Source of the DNA: JANXSS01 sp040385645
GTDB lineage: Bacteria; Pseudomonadota; Gammaproteobacteria; Burkholderiales; Burkholderiaceae_D
Reading direction: 5' to 3'
NCBI GenBank assembly: GCA_040385645.1
Contig: JAZKGZ010000013.1
Location: 124,001-188,000 of the forward strand
Length of the DNA stretch: 64,000 bases
The translations under genes were made by a program, and so were the position numbers. Positions 27,784-36,403 of the stretch are shown here, one piece after another. The first letter of the stretch is position 1, and each line of letters opens with the position of its first letter. Below the pieces are notes generated by a model that had not been told where the DNA came from, made no database searches, and saw nothing but the letters and a program-made list of their open reading frames with translations.

Positions 27784-28914
27784 ATGGCCATCGATCGCCT
27801 GTTTTTACTGATGAAGGAAAAGTTGGCTTCGGATATGTTCTTGGCTGTCAATTCTCCGATCCAAATCAAGATCAGCGGCACCTTGTACCCGATCAACCAG
27901 CAAAAGATGGATCAGACCATGATCCTGAATTTGCTCAATGAAGTGGTCTCTGCCGAACACATGGCGGAGCTGGAACGCAATAATGAACTCAATATCGGCA
28001 TACCAGTCACGGGTGTCGGAAGCTTTCGTCTTTCGGCCTTTCGGCAACGTGGCAGTATTTCAGCTGTCCTGCGCTACATACCCAGCCATATCCCGCCTTT
28101 GAAAGATGCCAATCTGCCGCCGCTGCTTGCAGAAATTATTATGGAAAAACGCGGTTTGCTGCTCGTGGTCGGCGCAACCGGTTCGGGAAAATCGACGACC
28201 ATTGCCTCTATGCTCGATCATCGCAACGAATCGGCAACCGGGCATATTCTGACACTTGAAGATCCGATCGAGTTTTTGTTCAGGAATAAGCAATCCATCG
28301 TCAACCAACGTGAAATCGGCACCGATTCCGCATCGCTGTCACTGGCACTGAAAAACGCTTTACGCCAGGCACCGGACTGTATTCTCATCGGCGAAATTCG
28401 CGACATGGATACGATGTCGTCCGCCATCGCCTATGCACAGTCAGGGCATTTGGTCGTCGCGACGCTGCATGCTAATAATTCTTATCAAGCCTTAAATCGC
28501 ATCATCAATTTCTTTCCCCTTGAAAATCGTCAGGCTCTATTGTCCGATCTGGCGGCAATCATTCGTGTGGTGATATCACAGCGCCTGGTTCCGGCACTGG
28601 ACGGCGGGCGCCGTGCAGCGGTGGAAATCATGGTCAATACGCGACACGTAGCCGATCTGATCGAACGCGGCGAGCTCGGGCAAATAAAAGAAGCGATCGA
28701 GAAAAGTATGTCGCCAGGTTCGCAGACCTTCGAACAGGCATTGATGCTGTTGATTGCAGAAGGCGTCATCAGCAAAGACGAGGCGATGCTACACGCCGAT
28801 TCAGCAACCAACCTGTTTTGGCTACTGAACAACAAGATGGAAAAGCCTGCGGAATCGACACCGCCGCCGCCCGAAGAAGGCACGACTTTTACCGAATTCA
28901 CACTCAATGTCTGA
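27784..28914 (+). CDS. pilU: PilU-type type IV pilus retraction ATPase
   Basis: Hexameric secretion-type ATPase that powers pilus retraction, usually alongside PilT. 376 residues. The Walker A motif GATGSGKST lies at residues 130-138, the Asp box is DPIEFLFRNKQ, Walker B is ILIGEIRDMDTM and the His box ATLHANN. The long C-terminus after the ATPase core and segments such as KRGLLLVVGATGSGKST and GHILTLEDPIEF resemble Pseudomonas PilU more than PilT. No other pilus gene is nearby: it sits alone between dapD and dapE, and the gene order suggests shared transcription with lysine genes. Confidence 0.85.
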   Translation: MAIDRLFLLMKEKLASDMFLAVNSPIQIKISGTLYPINQQKMDQTMILNLLNEVVSAEHMAELERNNELNIGIPVTGVGSFRLSAFRQRGSISAVLRYIPSHIPPLKDANLPPLLAEIIMEKRGLLLVVGATGSGKSTTIASMLDHRNESATGHILTLEDPIEFLFRNKQSIVNQREIGTDSASLSLALKNALRQAPDCILIGEIRDMDTMSSAIAYAQSGHLVVATLHANNSYQALNRIINFFPLENRQALLSDLAAIIRVVISQRLVPALDGGRRAAVEIMVNTRHVADLIERGELGQIKEAIEKSMSPGSQTFEQALMLLIAEGVISKDEAMLHADSATNLFWLLNNKMEKPAESTPPPPEEGTTFTEFTLNV

Positions 28915-28923
28915 GCGCGAAAC

Positions 28924-30051
28924 ATGAATCGAACCTTGGCGCTTACAGAAGATTTGATTGCCCGTTCGTCGGTCACACCGGAAGACAATGGCTGTCAGGT
29001 GCGCCTAGTCGAACTGTTGACACCGCTCGGTTTCGATTGTGAAACGATTTGCCAAGACAATGTCACGAATCTCTGGGCGCGGCGGGGTACGTCCGCGCCG
29101 CTCATGGTATTTGCCGGCCACACCGATGTCGTGCCCACAGGCCCGCTCGATCAATGGACTTCACCCCCGTTCGTGCCGACCTTTCGCGACGGACAACTCT
29201 ACGGCCGTGGTGCAGCCGACATGAAAACCTCGATCGCCGCCATGGTCGTGGCAGTCGAGGAATTTGTCGCCAGCCATCCGAACCACAACGGCTCGATCGG
29301 ATTTCTGATCACCAGCGATGAAGAAGGCCCGGCGACTGCCGGCACCGTAATCGTTTGTAATTTGCTCGAATCGCGTGGCGTGCACCTGGACTACTGCCTC
29401 GTCGGCGAGCCGACATCGAGCCTGGCGTTAGGCGACACGATCAAGAACGGCCGCCGCGGCAGCATGTCGGGCAAGCTTATCGTCAAGGGCGTACAAGGAC
29501 ACATCGCCTACCCGCAGCTGGCGCGCAACCCGATACACGAAGCAGCGCCAGCCTTGGCAGCGCTGGCAATCGAGCAATGGGACGAAGGCAACGAATATTA
29601 TTTGCCAACGGCCTGGCAAATTTCGAATATTCACGGTGGCACCGGTGCTTCCAATGTCATACCGGGTGAGGTGGTCATCGATTTCAACTTCCGTTTTTCG
29701 ACCGCCAGCACGGTCAAAGGCTTGCAGCAACGGGTTAACGCCATACTTCAAACCCACGGGCTGACATACGAGTTGCGCTGGGTCGTTAGCGGCATGCCGT
29801 TTTTGACGCCGCGTGGAGCGCTCAGCACGGCCCTGTCGGATGCGATCCGGGCTGAAACCGATATCGTGGCCGAGTTGTCTACTACCGGCGGCACGTCCGA
29901 TGGGCGATTCATCGCTCGAATTTGCAAACAGGTGGTCGAGTTCGGTCCGCTTAACGCCAGCATTCACAAAATCGACGAACACGTCGCCGTCGACAGTATC
30001 GAACCCTTAAAAAACATTTATCGCCGTACCCTGGAAAACTTGTTGTGCTGA
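28924..30051 (+). CDS. dapE: DapE, succinyl-diaminopimelate desuccinylase
   Basis: Zinc-dependent M20 peptidase-family enzyme that removes succinate from N-succinyl-L,L-diaminopimelate. 375 residues. Metal ligands are visible in GHTDVVPTGP (H and the following D), GRGAADMK, the catalytic glutamates in SDEEGPAT, and the C-terminal H in NASIHKIDE. Starts 9 nt after the PilU stop. Confidence 0.97.
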   Translation: MNRTLALTEDLIARSSVTPEDNGCQVRLVELLTPLGFDCETICQDNVTNLWARRGTSAPLMVFAGHTDVVPTGPLDQWTSPPFVPTFRDGQLYGRGAADMKTSIAAMVVAVEEFVASHPNHNGSIGFLITSDEEGPATAGTVIVCNLLESRGVHLDYCLVGEPTSSLALGDTIKNGRRGSMSGKLIVKGVQGHIAYPQLARNPIHEAAPALAALAIEQWDEGNEYYLPTAWQISNIHGGTGASNVIPGEVVIDFNFRFSTASTVKGLQQRVNAILQTHGLTYELRWVVSGMPFLTPRGALSTALSDAIRAETDIVAELSTTGGTSDGRFIARICKQVVEFGPLNASIHKIDEHVAVDSIEPLKNIYRRTLENLLC

Positions 30052-30123
30052 GCTGATGTCGGTCGGTGGTCGAATTTCCCGCGGTATGGCGCATAATCTC
30101 GGGTTTCGCGAAATACCCTCATC

Positions 30124-31053
30124 ATGACAAGCACCGATCTCTCCCCTGCGCCTCATCTTTCCACAATCCGCGACCTTTGGCGTTACGCCATCACGCGTTT
30201 CAATCAGGCCGGTTTGTATTTCGGTCATGGTAGTAGCGATGCAGTCGACGAAGCTGCCTACCTGCTATTGCATACGCTGCATCTGCCTCTGGACAAGCTC
30301 GATCCGTTTCTCGATGCCTGCTTGTTGCCGGACGAGATCGCAGCGGTATTGGCAGTCATTGCTCGGCGCAGTGAGGCACGCGAGCCGGCAGCCTACATCA
30401 CTAGAGAGGCGTGGCTCGGCAATTACCGTTTCTACGTCGATGAGCGAGTGCTGGTGCCGCGGTCTTATATCGCCGAATTGATTCCGCAGCAATTTCTTCC
30501 CTGGATCGCCGAGCCGACTGCGGTCGAACATATTTTAGAACTGTGTACCGGTTCCGGATGCCTGTCGATCATGCTGGCGGATGCATTTCCGCAGGCGCAT
30601 GTAGATGCCGCGGATATTTCGCCGCATGCCCTGGCAGTGGCGCAACGCAATATCGACGATTACGATCTACGCCAGCGCATCGCTTTGATCGAATCCGATC
30701 TTTACCAAGCGATCCCGCCGAAGCGTTATGACATCATCGTCACCAACCCACCCTACGTAAACGACTCTTCGATGGCAATGTTGCCGCCTGAATACCGCCA
30801 TGAACCGCGAATCGCTTTGGCCGGTGGTACCGACGGTATGGACCTGGTGCGCCAAATAGTGGCGCAAGCCGCCGGCATGCTCGCTCCTGGCGGCTTGTTG
30901 ATTGTGGAAATCGGTCACGAGCGCGCCCATGCCGAAGCAGCTTTTCCAAGGCTTGACATGACTTGGCTGACCACCAGCGCCGGCGATGACATGGTGTTTA
31001 TGGTGACCGCCGAGCAGTTACACGCTACTTACCCTTCTACAGAGCCGGCATGA
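30124..31053 (+). CDS. prmB: PrmB, 50S ribosomal protein L3 glutamine methyltransferase
   Basis: SAM-dependent N5-glutamine methyltransferase. 309 residues: helical N-terminal domain (about 1-95), SAM-binding motif ELCTGSGCLSI at 139-149 and the catalytic NPPY at 208-211. PrmB is preferred to the release-factor enzyme PrmC because of the length, the conserved N-terminus (TIRDLWRYAITRFNQAGLYFGHGSSDA) and the absence of prfA next door. The stop overlaps the yheS start (ATGA). Confidence 0.93.
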   Translation: MTSTDLSPAPHLSTIRDLWRYAITRFNQAGLYFGHGSSDAVDEAAYLLLHTLHLPLDKLDPFLDACLLPDEIAAVLAVIARRSEAREPAAYITREAWLGNYRFYVDERVLVPRSYIAELIPQQFLPWIAEPTAVEHILELCTGSGCLSIMLADAFPQAHVDAADISPHALAVAQRNIDDYDLRQRIALIESDLYQAIPPKRYDIIVTNPPYVNDSSMAMLPPEYRHEPRIALAGGTDGMDLVRQIVAQAAGMLAPGGLLIVEIGHERAHAEAAFPRLDMTWLTTSAGDDMVFMVTAEQLHATYPSTEPA

Positions 31054-33074
31054 TACGTTTTCAACAGGTAACTCTCGCCCGTGGCATCAAGCCACTGCTC
31101 GACAACGTCGACGTCACGCTTAATCCAGGCGACAAGATCGGTTTGATCGGCGCCAACGGCGCAGGTAAATCGAGTCTGTTCGGCTTATTGCGCGGCGAGT
31201 TGCATGCCGATCTGGGTAGCATCGATTTCCCGAGTAAATGGCGTATGGCTTACGTCGCACAGGAAACGCCCGCACTGGATCGCCCGGCGCTCGAGTATGC
31301 GATCGATGGCGACGTAACGCTTCGCCGGCTAGAAGACGAGTTGGCATTCTTGGAAAGTGAACCGGAAAGTAACGCCAACGGCTTGCTGATCGGCGAAATC
31401 TATAGCGCCCTGGCAGACGCCGACGCCTATACCGTACGCTCACGTGGCGAGCAGCTTCTCACCGGCCTGGGCTTCACGCTGGACCAGATGAATCAACCGG
31501 TGGCAAGCTTTTCAGGCGGCTGGCGTATGCGGCTCAATCTGGCACAGGCTCTGATGTGCCCATCCGATCTGTTGCTGCTCGACGAGCCGACCAACCATCT
31601 GGATCTGGATGCCATCATCTGGCTCGAAGATTGGTTGAAACGCTATGCAGGTACCTTGATCATCATTTCCCACGATCGCGATTTTCTCGATGGTGTGGTC
31701 AATGTCGTGGTACACATCGACGAACGCAAGCTCAAGCGCTATAGCGGAAATTATTCGTCGTTCGAACGTCAACGTGCGGCGCAGATGATCCTGGCACAGG
31801 GAGCGTTGGAAAAACAAACCCGGCAGCGCGCACATCTGGAATCGTTTATCAGCCGTTTCAAGGCGCAGGCGAGCAAAGCCCGGCAGGCACAAAGCCGCAT
31901 GAAAGCGTTGGCGAAAATGGAAGAACTCGCGCCTTTGCGGGCGGCAGCGGAATTCTCGTTCGAGTTTCGTGAGCCGGCCAGTGCACCGAACCCGTTACTG
32001 GTGATGGAAAAGGTCAACGCCGGCTACCGAATCGAAGACGAATCCACGCATAAGATCGTAGAAAAAACCATTGTCTCCGGTATCGATTTTTCTTTGCAGA
32101 TCGGGCAACGCATCGGTCTACTGGGCGTGAACGGCGCTGGCAAATCGACGCTGATCAAAACGATCGCCGGCGAACTTGCTCCCTTGTCGGGCGACAGCCA
32201 ATTTGGGAAAGGATTGGCAATCGGCTATTTTGCCCAGCATCAGGTGGAAATGCTGCGTCATGAAGAATCGCCGTTATGGCATCTCGGCCATATCGCGCCG
32301 ACGGTACGCGAGCAGGAGTTGCGTAATTTTCTCGGCAGCTTCAATTTCAACGGTGCCATGGTCACCAGCAAGATCGCACCGTTTTCCGGCGGCGAAAAAG
32401 CCCGTCTGGCATTGGCACTGATCGTATGGCAAAAGCCCAATTTGTTGCTGCTGGACGAACCGACCAACCACCTGGACCTGGAAACGCGTGAAGCCCTGAC
32501 GATGGCTCTCGCGCAATTCGAAGGCACGCTGGTAGTGGTGTCGCACGATCGCCACCTGTTGCGCGCGACGACGGATCAGTTCATCATCGTCGCTGATGGA
32601 AAACTGCAGCCTTTCGACGGCGACCTCGATGATTACCGCGATTGGCTGTTCAAAACCAAACTTGCCACAAAGGTTGCCGGTGCCGCTGGTTCTGCTGGCA
32701 CCGCCGCTACAGCCGCCAGCGCACAGCCAGCAGCCGCTACCGTGAAAGCCACCAATGAACCAGTAGCCGCGGTTGCGTCGCCCGGTGAACGCCGCGACCA
32801 GAAACGCGCCGATGCCGAGGAGCGGCAGAAACTGGCAGCCAAACGAAAACCAATCGAATTAAAAATTAAAAAACTGGAAGAGCAAATTGCCAAGCGTACC
32901 GCACAAAAAGTAGCCGTCGATGCCCGGCTGGCCGAGCCATTGATCTACGACCAGGCCAACAAGAAAGAATTGAAGCTGCTTTTGACGGATCAAGCCTTCT
33001 ACGGCAAAGAAGTCGTGCAACTCGAAGCACAATGGCTGGAATTACAGGAAGCGCTCGAACAGGTCGGGGTTTGA
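31050..33074 (+). CDS. yheS: YheS, ABC-F family ATPase
   Basis: Soluble twin ABC protein without membrane domains; ABC-F proteins act on the ribosomal E site, and YheS has been linked to relief of translational stalling. 674 residues. Walker A motifs GANGAGKS (about 34-41) and GVNGAGKS (about 358-365), signatures SFSGGWRMR and FSGGEKAR, and two Walker B LLLLDEPTNHLDLD/E. The inter-domain linker is present, and a C-terminal coiled coil follows an Ala-rich stretch (about 540-580). Translationally coupled to prmB, itself a ribosomal-protein methyltransferase. Confidence 0.93.
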   Translation: MIRFQQVTLARGIKPLLDNVDVTLNPGDKIGLIGANGAGKSSLFGLLRGELHADLGSIDFPSKWRMAYVAQETPALDRPALEYAIDGDVTLRRLEDELAFLESEPESNANGLLIGEIYSALADADAYTVRSRGEQLLTGLGFTLDQMNQPVASFSGGWRMRLNLAQALMCPSDLLLLDEPTNHLDLDAIIWLEDWLKRYAGTLIIISHDRDFLDGVVNVVVHIDERKLKRYSGNYSSFERQRAAQMILAQGALEKQTRQRAHLESFISRFKAQASKARQAQSRMKALAKMEELAPLRAAAEFSFEFREPASAPNPLLVMEKVNAGYRIEDESTHKIVEKTIVSGIDFSLQIGQRIGLLGVNGAGKSTLIKTIAGELAPLSGDSQFGKGLAIGYFAQHQVEMLRHEESPLWHLGHIAPTVREQELRNFLGSFNFNGAMVTSKIAPFSGGEKARLALALIVWQKPNLLLLDEPTNHLDLETREALTMALAQFEGTLVVVSHDRHLLRATTDQFIIVADGKLQPFDGDLDDYRDWLFKTKLATKVAGAAGSAGTAATAASAQPAAATVKATNEPVAAVASPGERRDQKRADAEERQKLAAKRKPIELKIKKLEEQIAKRTAQKVAVDARLAEPLIYDQANKKELKLLLTDQAFYGKEVVQLEAQWLELQEALEQVGV

Positions 33075-33110
33075 TACACCTAGCCCAGCCGGTGTTGAGC
33101 GCGGAATACG

Positions 33111-33539
33111 ATGATGACAACAAACAGGGTTTTGCTGCCGGCTGACATCGGCTTCGACGAGCAACAGGTTGAATTGACTGCTATTCGCGCGCAAGGCCCG
33201 GGCGGCCAAAACGTCAACAAGGTGTCGAGTGCGATTCACTTGCGCTACGATATACCTGCATCCTCATTGGCGGAGGCCATCAAAATGCGCTTACTGGCGT
33301 CGAACGATCGCCGCATCACGGCCAACGGTGTTCTGGTGCTTAAAGCGCAGCAGGGCCGAAGCCAGGAAAAGAATCGGGAAGATGCTTTGCGGCGGTTAGT
33401 CGACATCGTTGCCGCCGCTGCCGCCGTGCCGGCCTTGCGTAAGCCGACTAAACCGACATATGGATCGCAGCGCAAGCGTTTGGAAAAAAAAGCCAGTCGT
33501 TCACAGGTGAAGTCGATGCGCGGCAAAGTTGACGAGTAA
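33111..33539 (+). CDS. arfB: ArfB (YaeJ), peptidyl-tRNA hydrolase for ribosome rescue
   Basis: Rescues ribosomes stalled on mRNAs lacking a stop codon by hydrolysing peptidyl-tRNA. 142 residues. The catalytic GGQ is at residues 31-33 within RAQGPGGQNVNKVSSA, and a basic C-terminal tail (YGSQRKRLEKKASRSQVKSMRGK) that enters the mRNA channel is complete, distinguishing it from release factors. It follows yheS by 36 nt, so three ribosome-related genes (prmB, yheS, arfB) are adjacent. Confidence 0.95.
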   Translation: MMTTNRVLLPADIGFDEQQVELTAIRAQGPGGQNVNKVSSAIHLRYDIPASSLAEAIKMRLLASNDRRITANGVLVLKAQQGRSQEKNREDALRRLVDIVAAAAAVPALRKPTKPTYGSQRKRLEKKASRSQVKSMRGKVDE

Positions 33540-33563
33540 GGTTCGGAAAGTACGACCTAATCG

Positions 33564-33917
33564 TTACCTGCTCGGCGGCGTCAGTTCGTGGCGCGCCTGA
33601 TCGATCTGCTGCCGCAGGGCGCGCCGCTCTTCCGGCGACATCTTTCCGTGCCGGCGTCCAGCATCGGACGAACCAGTATAGCCGGGCGGCTGCGCTGCAG
33701 GTTGAGCTTGCTGAAACTGCGTGCTTGGTGCGGCTTGCAGAGGTGGCAGATATTGCTGCGACTCTCGTATATCCGAACGCGCACCTTGTCGGTAGTCTCT
33801 GCGCTCGTCGCGACTACCGGAACGTTCACCGTCGGTGCCAGGGCCGGCCAGTGCACCGGCACTGATCAACGCGGCCATCCACAAGACAACGATATTTCCG
33901 GTAAATTTGTGACCCAT
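33564..33917 (-). CDS. Small exported protein with Gln/Pro-rich middle, unknown function
   Basis: 117 residues from the ATG at 33917, preferred over the distant start at 34091 because it gives a clean signal peptide: basic start, hydrophobic core VVLWMAALISAGA and a likely cut near ALAG. The middle is rich in Gln, Pro and Arg; the C-terminus contains MSPEERRALRQQIDQARHEL, a helix seen in several Burkholderiales hypothetical proteins. It is divergent from ompR across 193 nt. The role is unknown; the OmpR neighbour suggests, weakly, an envelope link. Confidence 0.75.
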   Translation of the reverse strand: MGHKFTGNIVVLWMAALISAGALAGPGTDGERSGSRDERRDYRQGARSDIRESQQYLPPLQAAPSTQFQQAQPAAQPPGYTGSSDAGRRHGKMSPEERRALRQQIDQARHELTPPSR

Positions 33918-34110
33918 GATGGTCTTTCGTGACGCCGAGGCAGGGACGCTGGGATAACGGTAGCCGCCGGGTTCAAACCACAGTGTAAGCGCGATCATTT
34001 GGTGACAGAATGCCGTTGGAGTAAAGTCTGTAACACTTTGTAATGCCATGAAGTAATATATTTCACAATTTCCTGCCTTGGCAGCATCCATCTGAAGTTA
34101 CCATAGCCGC

Positions 34111-34890
34111 ATGAATACGACAAACCCAAACACACCGCCCATTCCTCCACTGCCGCCGATAGCCGCCGCACCACCGCAGGCGAAAATATTAGTGGTCGAC
34201 GACGATGTACGACTGCGCGACCTGCTGCGCCGCTATTTGACCGAGCAAGGCTTCACCGTCGTGACCGCTGAAAATGCTCAGGCGATGAACAAGCTCTGGA
34301 TTCGCGAACGCTACGATCTTCTAGTGCTGGATCTGATGCTTCCGGGCGAGGACGGATTATCGATCTGCCGACGCTTGCGCGGTGCCGGTGATACGACGCC
34401 GATCATCATGCTGACAGCCAAAGGCGAAGATGTCGATCGTATCGTCGGGTTGGAGATGGGTGCCGACGATTACCTGGCCAAACCCTTCAATCCGCGTGAA
34501 CTGGTGGCAAGGATCGGTGCCGTGTTACGACGTGTCGGCCCGGATGAGATTCCGGGTGCGCCGTCCGAGACGCCGCAATCATTTACATTCGGCGAATTTA
34601 TTCTCGATCTCGGCACGCGTACCCTCAAGAAAAGCGGTGAGTCGGTGCCGCTGACGACTGGCGAGTTTTCGGTTTTGAAAGTGTTCGCACGCCATGCCCG
34701 GCAACCGCTTTCCCGTGAAAAACTCATGGAACTGGCGCGTGGACGCGAGTACGAAGTGTTCGACCGAAGTCTCGACGTGCAAATTTCCCGTTTGCGCAAA
34801 CTATTGGAGCCGGACCCTTCCAATCCGCTTTACATCCAGACCGTTTGGGGATTGGGGTACGTCTTCATTCCAGAGGGTCAGCCGCGTTAA
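34111..34890 (+). CDS. ompR: OmpR, osmolarity-type response regulator
   Basis: Two-component response regulator. 259 residues: a proline-rich N-terminal extension (about 1-22), receiver domain with phosphoacceptor D74 in LVLDLMLPGEDG, D30-D31 and K in AKPFNPREL, and a C-terminal winged-helix DNA-binding domain (LTTGEFSVLKVF ... VWGLGYVF). Paired with envZ 8 nt downstream. The targets cannot be read from this window. Confidence 0.94.
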   Translation: MNTTNPNTPPIPPLPPIAAAPPQAKILVVDDDVRLRDLLRRYLTEQGFTVVTAENAQAMNKLWIRERYDLLVLDLMLPGEDGLSICRRLRGAGDTTPIIMLTAKGEDVDRIVGLEMGADDYLAKPFNPRELVARIGAVLRRVGPDEIPGAPSETPQSFTFGEFILDLGTRTLKKSGESVPLTTGEFSVLKVFARHARQPLSREKLMELARGREYEVFDRSLDVQISRLRKLLEPDPSNPLYIQTVWGLGYVFIPEGQPR

Positions 34891-34898
34891 GCACACCC

Positions 34899-36329
34899 GT
34901 GAACCAACCGCTGCCCGCCTCCCGCCTCATACCGGAATCAACGCCCAAAACATCCGGCGCGCCGAGCCGGTTATCGCGACGCCGGATCCCGCACAGACTC
35001 GCTTGGGCCCGTTCCGGGCTATTCTGGCGGACCTTCTTTTTCTTGTCGTTTTTAATCGCAGCGAGTATGGCAGCCTGGATCGCCAGCTACCGCATCATCG
35101 AGCGCACTCCCCAAGCCACACAGATCGCGGCGCAAGTGATCTCGATGGTGACCATCACCCGCGCCGCACTGGCACACTCTGCACCGGATCTGCGCCGGGA
35201 ATTATTATTCGACCTTGCCAGCAACGAAGGCATCCGTATTTATCCCCTGGAGGACAACGACCGCGTCGAATCACCTCCGGAATCGACACTGATGCCGCTG
35301 GTGCGCGAGATGGTGCGTTCCAAGCTGGGTAACGCTACCCGCTTTGCAGGACTGGTCAACGACGTTCCCGGTTTCTGGGTCAGCTTCAAAATCGACGACG
35401 ATAATTATTGGTTGCGTCTAGACCGCAGCCGGGTTCGGCACACTTCTGGCTTGCAATGGCTGGGCTGGGCCGCCGTCACGCTGTGCCTGTCCCTGATCGG
35501 TGCGGGATTCATTTCACGCCTGATAAATCTGCCGCTCGCACGTCTGACCGCAGTGGCACGCGCCATCGCCAAAGGTGGCCAGCCGGATATCCTCCCCGAA
35601 GTCGGCCCGCGCGAAATCCGTGAAGCCAACCGCAGTTTCAACCACATGGTCGGCGATCTTAATCGCATCGAATCGGATCGAGCCGTGGTGCTGGCGGGAA
35701 TTTCCCACGACCTGCGCACACCGCTGGCACGCATGCAGCTTGAAGTCGAAATGGCCGGTTTCGACACTGCTGCGCGCGAAGGTATGCAATCGGATCTACG
35801 CCAGATGGACGCGATCATCGACCAGTTTCTGGATTACGCCCGGCCAACCGATAGTGCGACATTCGAGGTCGTCGATTTCTCGGCACTGCTTCTAGATGTC
35901 GCGCACGACGCCAGCCGTATACCGGATATTTGTGTCACCACGGCAATTGCCGACGGCGTCACGATACTAGGCAACCCGGTCGATTTGAAGCGTGTGTTCA
36001 GTAACTTGGTGGAGAACGCCCGCCGCTACGGACGACAGGAACCCTCGGATTTACTGGAAATCGATATCGCCTGCGCCGTGCGTCAGGGCCGCGCTGTGGT
36101 CGGATTCACCGATCACGGCAACGGCGTGCCGGCGGCCGAACTCGAACGCTTGCTACGGCCTTTTACGCGTATGGACGCAGCACGTGGACAGGCCAACGGT
36201 TCAGGCCTCGGCTTGGCAATTGTGGAGCGGGTGGTAAAACGGCATATGGGCACCTTACGGCTGAGTAACCGGCAGCCGCATGGCTTTCAAATTGGCATTT
36301 CGTTGCCGCTGTACAGTAGCAAGGATTAA
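34899..36329 (+). CDS. envZ: EnvZ-like sensor histidine kinase
   Basis: Membrane histidine kinase partnered with OmpR. 476 residues from the GTG at 34899, 8 nt after the ompR stop. An upstream frame extends into ompR (34845), but the GTG fits the operon better. TM1 is FFFLSFLIAASMAAWIA, a periplasmic sensor of about 115 residues follows, then TM2 GWAAVTLCLSLIGAGFI, HAMP, the phosphoacceptor H270 in SHDLRTPLARM, N-box NLVENARRYG, and G-boxes GNGVP and GSGLGLAIV. The exact N-terminus is uncertain. Confidence 0.92.
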   Translation: MNQPLPASRLIPESTPKTSGAPSRLSRRRIPHRLAWARSGLFWRTFFFLSFLIAASMAAWIASYRIIERTPQATQIAAQVISMVTITRAALAHSAPDLRRELLFDLASNEGIRIYPLEDNDRVESPPESTLMPLVREMVRSKLGNATRFAGLVNDVPGFWVSFKIDDDNYWLRLDRSRVRHTSGLQWLGWAAVTLCLSLIGAGFISRLINLPLARLTAVARAIAKGGQPDILPEVGPREIREANRSFNHMVGDLNRIESDRAVVLAGISHDLRTPLARMQLEVEMAGFDTAAREGMQSDLRQMDAIIDQFLDYARPTDSATFEVVDFSALLLDVAHDASRIPDICVTTAIADGVTILGNPVDLKRVFSNLVENARRYGRQEPSDLLEIDIACAVRQGRAVVGFTDHGNGVPAAELERLLRPFTRMDAARGQANGSGLGLAIVERVVKRHMGTLRLSNRQPHGFQIGISLPLYSSKD

Positions 36330-36403
36330 CGCGACAGTCGCTGCGGTGTGAGCATGACCAAATAATTGCAATCCATCTTGCGTAATTCGTTGAGCACCCT
36401 CGA

